From: Thiobacillus sp. 65-1059
GTDB lineage: Bacteria > Pseudomonadota > Gammaproteobacteria > Burkholderiales > Thiobacillaceae
Direction: 5' to 3'
Assembly (NCBI GenBank): GCA_001897675.1
Contig: MKUE01000079.1
Coordinates: 1 to 64,000, forward strand
DNA length: 64,000 nt
The position numbers and the translations under genes were made by a program. The notes beneath the pieces are model-generated. The model ran no database searches. It had not been told where the DNA came from and was given only the letters and a program-made list of their open reading frames with translations. The first letter of the stretch is position 1. Every line of letters starts with the position of its first letter. Below, in pieces: positions 49,322 through 57,314 of the stretch.

Positions 49322-50353
49322 ATGTACGAAGACTATTACCGCTTTAGCGCCAAGCCTTTCCAGCTCAATCCCGATCCGCGTTTTTTCTACGGTTCCAAGG
49401 GACACAAGCGGGCGATGGCGTACCTGGATTACGGCTTGTCGCTGGGCGAGGGCTTTATCGTCATCACCGGCGAGGTCGGCGCAGGCAAGACCACGCTGGT
49501 GCGCAACCTGTTCCGCCAGCTCGATGCCCACAGCCTGGTGGCCGCGCAACTGGTGTCGACCCAGCTCGATGCCGAAGACACGCTGCGCAGCGTGGCCGCT
49601 TCGTTCGGGCTGCAGCACGAGGGGCTGACCAAGTCCGCGCTGCTGAAAAACCTGGAGGATTTCCTGGGCGCCGCCAGCCGCCAGGGCAAGCGCGCGCTGC
49701 TGGTGGTGGACGAGGCGCAGAACCTGACGCCGCGCGCAGTGGAGGAGCTGCGCATGCTGTCCAATTTCCAGAGCAACGAGCGTTCGCTGATCCAGACCTT
49801 CCTGCTGGGACAGCCTGAATTCCGCGGCATCCTGCAGAGCCCCGACATGCAGCAGCTGCGCCAGCGCGTGGTCGCCTCCTACCACCTGGGGCCGCTCGAT
49901 GCCGACGAGACGCGCGGCTATATCGAGCATCGCCTGCGCACCGTCGGCTGGCAGGGCAATCCGGGTTTCGATGAAGAAGCGTTTGTTGCGCTGCACCGCT
50001 TTACCGGCGGCATTCCGCGCCGCCTCAACACCACCTGCGACCGCTTGCTGCTGTTCGGTTTCCTCGAAGAAAAGGGCCATTTCGGCGAGGCCGAGGTCGA
50101 CGAGGTGATTTCCGACCTGAAAAACGAGGTGGCGCACCAGGATTTCCATGGCAGCACCGGCGTCGGCAACCAGCTGTCCGCGGGCGGCGCGCTGCACAAC
50201 GAAGACACGGCGCGGCTGGCCTTGCGCGTCGAGCAGATGGAACGCTCGATCAACCGCATCCTGCCCATCGTGCGCAAGATTCTCTACACCGTCAGCGAGC
50301 GGCCCGCGGCGGACGACGAAGCGCCGTCCGGGCAGCGCGACGCCGCGCATTAG
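49322..50353 (+). CDS. XrtA-associated AAA ATPase
   Basis: A 343-residue GspA/ExeA-like ATPase. It starts MYEDYYRFSAKPFQLNPDPRFFY, the classical opening of this group, with Walker A GEVGAGKTTLVRNL, Walker B ALLVVDEAQNLT, and FTGGIPRRLNTTCDRLLLFGFLE later. A C-terminal helical tail follows. It is a regular member of PEP-CTERM EPS loci; the role is unknown but may be in complex assembly. ATG 49322 is chosen because MYEDYY is the family start. Confidence 0.93.
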   Translation: MYEDYYRFSAKPFQLNPDPRFFYGSKGHKRAMAYLDYGLSLGEGFIVITGEVGAGKTTLVRNLFRQLDAHSLVAAQLVSTQLDAEDTLRSVAASFGLQHEGLTKSALLKNLEDFLGAASRQGKRALLVVDEAQNLTPRAVEELRMLSNFQSNERSLIQTFLLGQPEFRGILQSPDMQQLRQRVVASYHLGPLDADETRGYIEHRLRTVGWQGNPGFDEEAFVALHRFTGGIPRRLNTTCDRLLLFGFLEEKGHFGEAEVDEVISDLKNEVAHQDFHGSTGVGNQLSAGGALHNEDTARLALRVEQMERSINRILPIVRKILYTVSERPAADDEAPSGQRDAAH

Positions 50354-50361
50354 GATCGGCC

Positions 50362-51465
50362 ATGACCCAGGTTTTATGCGTCGCGGGCGCACGTCCCAAT
50401 TTCATGAAAATCGCGCCGGTGATGGCGGCGCTGGCCGAGACCGGCATCGCTGCGCAGCTGCTGCACACCGGCCAGCATTACGACGCGGCGATGAGCGACA
50501 GCTTTTTTGCCGATCTCGGCATTCCGCGCCCGGATCACCATCTGGAAGTCGGCTCCGGCAGCCACGCGGTGCAGACTGCCGAAGTGATGCGACGCTTCGA
50601 GCCGGTGCTCGGCAGCGTGCAGCCGCAGGCGGTGCTGGTGGTGGGCGACGTCAACTCCACCCTCGCCTGCGCGCTGGTGGCGGCCAAGCGCGGCGTGCGC
50701 GTGATCCATGTCGAGGCCGGCCTGCGCAGCTACGACCGCAGCATGCCGGAAGAGATCAACCGCGTGCTGACCGACCAGATTTCCGATTTGCTGTTCACTA
50801 CGGAGAGGAGCGCGCTCGCCAACCTGCAGCGTGAAGGCATCGATCCCGCACGCGTCGAGTTCGTCGGCAACGTGATGATCGATACCCTGCACCGCAATCT
50901 CGAGCGAGCGGTGCCGGGCAGCCGGACCCTCGGCACGGCGCTGCCGCAGTATGCGGTGCTGACGCTGCACCGCCCGTCCAACGTCGACGACCCGGCCACG
51001 CTCGCCGCGCTGCTGGATGCGGTCGGCGAAATCAATCGCCGCCTGCCGGTCGTCATGCCCCTGCATCCGCGCACGCGCAGCAACATCGAGAAATTCGGCC
51101 TCACCGCCGGACTCGATGGCCTGCATGTCCTGCCGCCGCTGGGGTATCTGGAAATGCTCGGGCTGCTGCGCGACGCCAAACTGGTGCTGACCGACTCCGG
51201 CGGCATCCAGGAAGAGACCACGGCGCTCGGCGTGCCTTGCCTCACCTTGCGTGAAAATACCGAGCGCCCGATCACGATTGCCGAGGGCACCAATACCCTG
51301 GTCGGCCCCGATCCCGCGGCGATCCGGGCTGCGTTCGGCGAGGTGATGGCGGACGGCGGCAAGAGCGGGCGCATCCCCGAATACTGGGATGGCCGCGCGG
51401 CGATGCGCATTGCCCACACGCTGAAGGGCTGGCTGCCGATGCAGAAAGGAATCCGGGCCGCCTGA
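50362..51465 (+). CDS. wecB: UDP-N-acetylglucosamine 2-epimerase (non-hydrolysing)
   Basis: A 367-residue epimerase that makes UDP-ManNAc from UDP-GlcNAc. It shows VAGARPNFMKIAPVMAAL, LLHTGQHYDAAMSDSFF, VHVEAGLRSYDRSMPEEINR, VLTLHRPSNVDD and DSGGIQEETTALGVPCLTLRENTERP. It supplies an N-acetylated sugar for the EPS. The next gene starts directly after the stop. Confidence 0.95.
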   Translation: MTQVLCVAGARPNFMKIAPVMAALAETGIAAQLLHTGQHYDAAMSDSFFADLGIPRPDHHLEVGSGSHAVQTAEVMRRFEPVLGSVQPQAVLVVGDVNSTLACALVAAKRGVRVIHVEAGLRSYDRSMPEEINRVLTDQISDLLFTTERSALANLQREGIDPARVEFVGNVMIDTLHRNLERAVPGSRTLGTALPQYAVLTLHRPSNVDDPATLAALLDAVGEINRRLPVVMPLHPRTRSNIEKFGLTAGLDGLHVLPPLGYLEMLGLLRDAKLVLTDSGGIQEETTALGVPCLTLRENTERPITIAEGTNTLVGPDPAAIRAAFGEVMADGGKSGRIPEYWDGRAAMRIAHTLKGWLPMQKGIRAA

Positions 51466-52319
51466 ATGAAGAACGCCATGTCGATCGACGTCGAGGATTA
51501 TTTCCAGGTGTCGGCGTTCGCGCCGCACATCCGGCGTTCGCGCCGCACATCCGGCGCGAAGACTGGGACACGCTGCCGTGCCGGGTCGAGCGCAACGTCG
51601 ATGCCATTCTCGGCCTGCTCGACGAGGCCGACGCCAAGGCCACCTTCTTCACCCTCGGCTGGATCGCCGAACGCTATCCGCAGCTGGTGCGCCGCATCGT
51701 CGACAACGGCCACGAACTGGCCAGCCACGGCTACGGCCATCAGCGCGCGTCCGATCTTACGCCGGCCGAATTCCGCGCCGACATCGTCCGCGCCAAGCGC
51801 ATCCTCGAAGACCTCGGCGGTGTCGCCGTGCGCGGCTACCGCGCGCCGAGCTTTTCCATCAACCAGGCGAACTGGTGGGCGGTCGAAGAGCTGGAAAACG
51901 CCGGCTATGTATACAGCTCCAGCATTTACCCGGTGCGCCACGATCACTACGGCATGCCCGACGCGCCGCGCTTTCCGCACCGCCCGAATGGCGCGGACGG
52001 CATCCTCGAACTGCCGCCGACCACCCTGCCGCTGCTGGGGCGCAATCTGCCTGCGGCGGGCGGCGGCTGGTTCCGCCTGCTGCCCTACGCGATGTCGCGC
52101 TGGATGCTGCGCCGCGTCAACCGGCAGGATCGGGCGCCGTGCATGTTTTATTTCCACCCGTGGGAACTCGATCCCGGACAGCCGCGCCAGCCGGGGCTGC
52201 CGGCCAGGACGCGCTTCCGCCACTACGTCAACCTGCAGCGCATGCCGGACAGGCTGCGCCGCTTGCTGGACGATTTTGAATGGGACCGCGTCGACCGCGT
52301 GTTCCTGCCTGCCCATTGA
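51466..52319 (+). pseudogene. XrtA-system polysaccharide deacetylase, frameshifted by a 20-bp duplication
   Basis: The first 23 codons read MKNAMSIDVEDYFQVSAFAP, then HIR, the exact start of the PEP-CTERM locus NodB-family deacetylase with its metal/catalytic Asp (DVED). At 51515-51554 a 20-base unit is present twice in tandem and shifts the frame. From there the good sequence continues in the next frame: REDWDTLPCRVERN, TFFTLGWIAERYPQLVRR, the metal motif GHELASHGYGHQ, RGYRAPSFSINQANWW, and the C-terminal FYFHPWELDPGQPR, ending at 52319. Deleting one copy restores a full 277-codon frame. As it stands the product lacks all but the first motif. A start at ATG 51687 would give a fragment without the catalytic Asp. 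Confidence 0.9.
51515..51554 (+). repeat. perfect 20-bp tandem duplication
   Basis: CGTTCGCGCCGCACATCCGG is present at 51515-51534 and again at 51535-51554 with no mismatch. Twenty is not divisible by three, so one copy too many breaks the deacetylase reading frame. Confidence 0.97.
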
Positions 52320-52342
52320 ATACACCCGCCGAACCTCTTGCC

Positions 52343-53386
52343 ATGCCCGCTGCCGCCGCCGAAGTCACGGTGCGGACGCTGCAGGCGAACGACCTCGCGC
52401 GCTGGGATGCGTATGTCCAGGCGCACCCCGACGCGAGCTTTTTCCACCGTGCTGGCTGGAAGCGCGTCATCGAGGATGCGTTCGGCCACCGCAGCCACTT
52501 CCTGCTGGCCGAGCGCGGCGGCGAACTGGCAGGCGTGCTGCCGCTGGTTGAAATCGACAGCCGCCTGTTCGGCCATAGCCTGGGGTCGCTGCCGTTCTGC
52601 GCTTACGGTGGCATCCTGGCCGATCACGACGCGGCCTGGCGCGCACTCGACGAAGCCGCGCAGGCCCTGGCCAGACGGCTCGGGGTCGGCGCGCTCGAAT
52701 ACCGCAACCAGAGCGCGCAGCATGCCCACTGGCCGACCAAGGATCTGTACGTCACGTTCAAGAAGGCCATCGAACCCGAAATCGAGGCCAACATGACGGC
52801 CATTCCGCGCAAGCAGCGCGCGATGGTGAGAAAAGGCATCAAGGCCGGCCTGGTCAGCGAGATCGACGCCGACACCGCCCGCTTCTTCAAAGCCTACTCG
52901 GCGAGCGTGCACCGCTTGGGTACGCCGGTGTTTTCGCGCAAGTTTTTCCGCTTGCTGAAAAGCGAGTTCGGCGACGATTGCGAGGTGCTCACCGTCACGC
53001 TCGATGGCCGGGTGATCTCCAGCGTCATGTCGTTCTATTTCCGCGACGAAGTGCTGCCGTATTACGGTGGCGGGGTGGAGGCGGCGCGGGCGGTGGCGGG
53101 CAACGACTTCATGTACTGGGAAGTGATGCGGCGCGCCTGCGAGCGCGGGCTGAAGGTGTTCGATTTCGGCCGCAGCAAGCGCGGCACCGGCTCGTTCGAT
53201 TTCAAGAAAAACTGGGGCTTCGAGCCGACGCCGCTGTATTACGAGTATTTCCTGGTGGGCGACAAAAGCGTCCCCGAAATCAATCCGCTCAATCCCAAGT
53301 ACCGCCTCTTCATCCAGGCCTGGAAAAAAATGCCGCTGGCACTCGCCAACGTCATCGGGCCGCATATCGTGAAGAACCTGGGGTAG
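52343..53386 (+). CDS. XrtA-associated FemAB-like protein
   Basis: A 347-residue GNAT/FemAB-fold protein. ASFFHRAGWKRVIEDAFGHRSHFLLAERGGELAGVLPLVEI, then the acceptor half with GNDFMYWEVMRRACERGLKVFDFGRSKRGTGSFDFKKNWGF, is typical for the PEP-CTERM locus FemAB family. These proteins are thought to transfer an acyl or aminoacyl group; the substrate is unknown. The ATG at 52343 has a weak ribosome site; a TTG at 52316 that overlaps the deacetylase stop is another option. Confidence 0.88.
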   Translation: MPAAAAEVTVRTLQANDLARWDAYVQAHPDASFFHRAGWKRVIEDAFGHRSHFLLAERGGELAGVLPLVEIDSRLFGHSLGSLPFCAYGGILADHDAAWRALDEAAQALARRLGVGALEYRNQSAQHAHWPTKDLYVTFKKAIEPEIEANMTAIPRKQRAMVRKGIKAGLVSEIDADTARFFKAYSASVHRLGTPVFSRKFFRLLKSEFGDDCEVLTVTLDGRVISSVMSFYFRDEVLPYYGGGVEAARAVAGNDFMYWEVMRRACERGLKVFDFGRSKRGTGSFDFKKNWGFEPTPLYYEYFLVGDKSVPEINPLNPKYRLFIQAWKKMPLALANVIGPHIVKNLG

Positions 53387-53389
53387 GGC

Positions 53390-54610
53390 ATGAAGGAAGG
53401 GCTGCTGTTTCTTGCTCACCGCATTCCGTTTCCGCCCAACAAGGGCGACAAGATCCGCTCGTTCCACCTGTTGCGGCATTTGAACGCACGCTATGAAATC
53501 CATCTCGGCGCCTTCGTCGACGACCCTGCCGACTGGCAGTACCGGGATGCTCTGCAGCCCTACTGCGCATCGCTCAGGCTGCTGCCGCTGCATTCGCGCC
53601 GCGCCAGGCTGGCGAGCCTGGGCGGGCTGTTGACCGGCGAAGCGCTGACGCTGCCGTATTATCGCAGCCGCGAACTCAAACGCTGGGCGACCGGACTGGC
53701 CGCTTCCGGGACGGTGACCCGCGGGCTGGCGTTTTCCTCGGCGATGGCGCAGTTCATGCCGGAAAACCTCGCGCGCCGCGTGCTCGACATGGTCGATGTC
53801 GATTCCGATAAATGGACGCAATACGCGCCGACGCAGCGCTGGCCGCTGTCGTGGGTGTATGCGCGCGAAGGCCGCAGGCTGGCCGAATGGGAGGCGCGGG
53901 CGGCATGCGATTTCGACGCCACGCTGCTGGTGTCGAGCGACGAGGCGGCCCTGCTGCAACAGCGCGTGCCGCTTGCGCGCCACAAGATCGGCGCGTTCGA
54001 GAACGGCGTCGATGCCGACTATTTTTCACCGCTGCGCGACTATCCGGATCCATATCCAGCCGGCGTGCAGGGTGTGGTCTTCACCGGCGCCATGGACTAC
54101 TGGCCGAATGTCGACGCCGTGACCTGGTTCGCCGAGCGGATTTTTCCGGCCATCCGCGACGCGGTCCCGGGCGCGCAGTTCACCATCGTCGGCAGCCGTC
54201 CCGGCGAGGCGGTGCGGGCGCTGGCGCGCCAGCCCGGCGTCGTGGTCACCGGCGGCGTGCCCGACGTGCGGCCTTATCTGGCGCACGCCGCCTGTGCGGT
54301 GGCGCCCTTGCGCATCGCCCGCGGCGTGCAGAACAAGGTGCTCGAAGCCATGGCGATGGCGCGCCCGGTGGTCGCCAGCGCGCAGGCCGCCGAGGGTATC
54401 CGTGCCGAGGCCGGGCGCGATTTCATCCCGGCGCAGGACGAAGCCGGATTCGCCCGCGCGGTGATTGCCCGGCTGCAGGCGCCCGCAGCCGTTGCGGCGG
54501 CGCGCGACTGCATCCTGACCCACTACGACTGGACGCGCAATTTGAGCGCGATCGACGGACTGTTCGAACCGGCGCCGGCCGCTGCCGCTCTGGAGACCTG
54601 CCCCGCATGA
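53390..54610 (+). CDS. XrtA-system glycosyltransferase (TIGR03087-like)
   Basis: A 406-residue GT-B fold glycosyltransferase. It begins LLFLAHRIPFPPNKGDKIRSFHLLRHL, a start seen in the TIGR03087 group, has VLDMVDVDSDKW in the middle and a family 1 type donor domain (VVFTGAMDYWPNVDAVTWFAERI, APLRIARGVQNKVLEAMAMARPVVAS). It adds a sugar to the growing EPS repeat; donor and acceptor are unknown. The stop overlaps the exosortase start. Confidence 0.92.
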   Translation: MKEGLLFLAHRIPFPPNKGDKIRSFHLLRHLNARYEIHLGAFVDDPADWQYRDALQPYCASLRLLPLHSRRARLASLGGLLTGEALTLPYYRSRELKRWATGLAASGTVTRGLAFSSAMAQFMPENLARRVLDMVDVDSDKWTQYAPTQRWPLSWVYAREGRRLAEWEARAACDFDATLLVSSDEAALLQQRVPLARHKIGAFENGVDADYFSPLRDYPDPYPAGVQGVVFTGAMDYWPNVDAVTWFAERIFPAIRDAVPGAQFTIVGSRPGEAVRALARQPGVVVTGGVPDVRPYLAHAACAVAPLRIARGVQNKVLEAMAMARPVVASAQAAEGIRAEAGRDFIPAQDEAGFARAVIARLQAPAAVAAARDCILTHYDWTRNLSAIDGLFEPAPAAAALETCPA

Positions 54611-56154
54611 ACGCCCTGCCCGATTCCCTCCCTTCGACTGCGCGCAACGGCTGGCTGCTGCCGGCTGCGCTGACCAGTGGCGTCCTGCTGCTGCTGGGCG
54701 CCGCGTTCTGGCCGACCGTGCATTCGATGATCGAGGTGTGGGACCGGTCGGAGACCTTCACGCACGGCTACCTGGTGTTTCCCATCAGCGCCTGGCTGGT
54801 CTGGCGCCGGCGCGATGCGTTGGCGCAGATCCGGCCGCGCCCCGATCTGCGCGGGCTGCTGCTGCTGGCGGCGGCCGGCGCCGGCTGGCTGCTGGCCGAT
54901 GCCGGCAGCGTCAACGTCGCTGCGCAATACGCGTTCGTCGCCATGCTGATTGCCGCGGTGTGGTCGCTGCTCGGAGCGGCTTTCGTGCGGGCCGCCTTCT
55001 TCCCGCTGATGTTCCTGCTGTTCGCCGTGCCGATGGGCGAGTTCCTGATCCAGCCGCTGATGGGGGTCACGGCCGATTTCACCGTGGCGATGCTGCAGGC
55101 CAGCGGCATTCCGGTGTACCGCGAAGGCACGTTTTTCAGCATCCCGAGCGGCGACTGGTCGGTGGTCGAAGGCTGCTCCGGCCTGCGCTATCTGATTGCC
55201 TCGGTCACGCTCGGCGTGTTGTACGCCTACCTCACCTACCGTTCGTGGCAACGCCGGCTGCTGTTCTCGCTCGCCGCCATCGTCGTGCCGATCTTCGCCA
55301 ACAGCGGGCGCGCCTATCTGATCGTGATGATCGCCCACCTGTCCGACATGAAGCTGGCGCTGGGCATCGATCATTACATTTACGGCTGGGTGTTTTTCGG
55401 CCTCGTCATGCTGCTGCTGTTCTGGGTCGGCAGTTTCTGGCGCGAAGACGAGCAGCCCGAGCCCGCTGTCGCGTCCGGGCTTGCACCGTCCGCAGACGGC
55501 GCCGCTGCGCGCCCGCTGCTGCCGGTGGCGATCGCGGCGCTGGCGGTGGCCGGCCTGTGGCCGGCCTACGCCGGCTGGCTCGACGCGCGCGCGCTGCCGG
55601 CCATGCCCGCATTGCAGATTCAGGCGCAGGGCGGCTGGCAGCCCGGCGAGGATTTCACCGGCTGGACGCCGCACTGGATCGGTGCCGACCGCCAGCTGCG
55701 CCGCGCCTACACCCAGGCCGGCCGCAACGTGTTGCTCGAACTGAATTACTACGTCACCCAGCGGCAGGATGCCGAACTCATCAACTCGCAGAACTTCATG
55801 ATCCGGCAGAAAGATCCGCTGTGGTCCAACGTCGGCGAAACGCTCGCCACGGTGCAGATCGGCGGCATGGCGCGCCAGGTGCGGCAGGCCAGGCTGCGCG
55901 GCAGCAATGGCCAGCGCCTGCTGGTATGGCAGTGGAACCTGATCGGCCGGCATGCCACCGTCAACGATCAGTTCGCCAAGCTGAGCCTGGCCTTCGAGCG
56001 GGTGCTGCTGCGGCGCGACGACGGCCTGTCGGTGCTGATCGCCACGCCCTACGAGGATGCGGAGATCGAGACCGCGACCGCCGCGCTGGCGCGTTTCGCC
56101 GCAGACATGGAACCCGCGATCGGGCGCGCGCTCGACCGGGTTGACGGGCCGTGA
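54607..56154 (+). CDS. xrtA: exosortase A with C-terminal EpsI domain
   Basis: A 515-residue inner-membrane protein. The exosortase part (about residues 10-290, eight helices) carries the sortase-like catalytic set: Cys190 in VVEGCSGLRYL, Arg235 in FANSGRAYL and His256 in GIDHYIYGWVFFG. The C-terminal 200 residues are an EpsI domain (DFTGWTPHWIGADRQLRRAYTQAGRNVLLELNYY), fused as is usual for XrtA. It should cleave PEP-CTERM proteins and attach them for export. No PEP-CTERM substrate gene is in the window. ATGA overlap with the previous gene. Confidence 0.96.
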   Translation: MNALPDSLPSTARNGWLLPAALTSGVLLLLGAAFWPTVHSMIEVWDRSETFTHGYLVFPISAWLVWRRRDALAQIRPRPDLRGLLLLAAAGAGWLLADAGSVNVAAQYAFVAMLIAAVWSLLGAAFVRAAFFPLMFLLFAVPMGEFLIQPLMGVTADFTVAMLQASGIPVYREGTFFSIPSGDWSVVEGCSGLRYLIASVTLGVLYAYLTYRSWQRRLLFSLAAIVVPIFANSGRAYLIVMIAHLSDMKLALGIDHYIYGWVFFGLVMLLLFWVGSFWREDEQPEPAVASGLAPSADGAAARPLLPVAIAALAVAGLWPAYAGWLDARALPAMPALQIQAQGGWQPGEDFTGWTPHWIGADRQLRRAYTQAGRNVLLELNYYVTQRQDAELINSQNFMIRQKDPLWSNVGETLATVQIGGMARQVRQARLRGSNGQRLLVWQWNLIGRHATVNDQFAKLSLAFERVLLRRDDGLSVLIATPYEDAEIETATAALARFAADMEPAIGRALDRVDGP

Positions 56155-57281
56155 CCGCACACATCGTGCATGTCGTCCATCGCTTCGACACCGGCGGCAT
56201 GGAAAACGGCATGGTCAATCTGTTCAACGCCTTGCCGCCACAGCGCTACCGGCACACGGTGGTGGCGCTGACCGACTACAGCGATTTCCGTCGGCGCATC
56301 AGCGCGCAGGCGGTCGAATTCCATGCGCTGCAGCGCGCACCGGGACACGGCCTCGGCTGGGCGGCGCGGCTGTGGAAACTACTGCGTCAGCTCAAGCCCG
56401 ACCTGGTGCACACCCGCAATCTGGCCGCGCTGGAAGCGCAGTTCGTCGCCGCCGCCGCCGGCATCCGCGCCACCGTTCACGGCGAGCACGGGCGCGACGT
56501 GTTCGACCTCCATGGGCGCAACTGGAAATACAATTTGTTGCGCCGCGCGGCGCGGCCTTTGGTGTCGAACTACATCGCCGTGAGCCAGGACCTCGAAACC
56601 TGGCTGCGCCTGACCATCCACGTGCCGCCGCACAAGCTGCACCAGATCTACAACGGCGTCGACAGCGCGAAATTCCATCCGCGCGCGGGGGCGCGGCCGG
56701 CGTTCGCCCACCCCGAGAGCATCGTTTTCGGCTCGGTGGGGCGCATGGTCGAGGTCAAGGATTACCCCATGCTTACGCGTGCTTTCATCCAGCTGGTGCA
56801 CCGGCAGCCCGAGCGGGCCGAGCGCGCGCGGCTGGTCATCGTCGGCGAGGGGCCGGCGCGCGAGGTCTGCCAGGCCCTGCTGCAGCAGGCCGGCCTGGCG
56901 CATCTGGCCTGGCTGCCGGGCGAGCGCCACGACATTGCGGAGATCATGCGGGCGTTCGACGTATTCGTGCTGCCTTCCAAGAACGAGGGCATCTCGAATA
57001 CCGTCCTCGAAGCGCAGGCGAGCGGCCTCCCGGTGATCGCCACCGCGGTGGGCGGCAATGTCGAACTGGTGAAGACGGGCGTCAACGGCATGCTGGTGGC
57101 GCCGGGCGACGTCAACGACATGGCACAGGCCTTGCTCGGCTATCTGGACTCGCCGGCGCGCATCGCCGAACACAGCGGGCAGGCGCGGCGGCAGGCCGAG
57201 CAGCGCTTCAGCATTGCGGCCATGGCCGAGGCCTACGCCAGGGTATACGATCGAACGCTGGGGCGCCGTCAGGCAGCCTGA
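56151..57281 (+). CDS. XrtA-system glycosyltransferase (TIGR03088-like)
   Basis: A 376-residue family 4 glycosyltransferase. IVHVVHRFDTGGMENGMVNLFNALP is the characteristic start, HGEHGRDVFDLHGRNWKYNLLRR the acceptor part, and FVLPSKNEGISNTVLEAQASGLPVIATAVGGNVELV the donor-binding E-x7-E motif. The gene begins at a GTG that overlaps the exosortase stop (GTGA). Confidence 0.93.
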   Translation: MTAHIVHVVHRFDTGGMENGMVNLFNALPPQRYRHTVVALTDYSDFRRRISAQAVEFHALQRAPGHGLGWAARLWKLLRQLKPDLVHTRNLAALEAQFVAAAAGIRATVHGEHGRDVFDLHGRNWKYNLLRRAARPLVSNYIAVSQDLETWLRLTIHVPPHKLHQIYNGVDSAKFHPRAGARPAFAHPESIVFGSVGRMVEVKDYPMLTRAFIQLVHRQPERAERARLVIVGEGPAREVCQALLQQAGLAHLAWLPGERHDIAEIMRAFDVFVLPSKNEGISNTVLEAQASGLPVIATAVGGNVELVKTGVNGMLVAPGDVNDMAQALLGYLDSPARIAEHSGQARRQAEQRFSIAAMAEAYARVYDRTLGRRQAA

Positions 57282-57314
57282 AAACTCGACAGCAACAGGG
57301 ACGAACGACAAGCT

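Noticed and set aside
51466-52551. 361-codon open frame that starts as the deacetylase and continues to 52551
   Set aside because: After codon 29 the frame is Ser/Arg/Pro-rich shadow sequence and runs into the FemAB-like gene; the true deacetylase sequence is in another frame.
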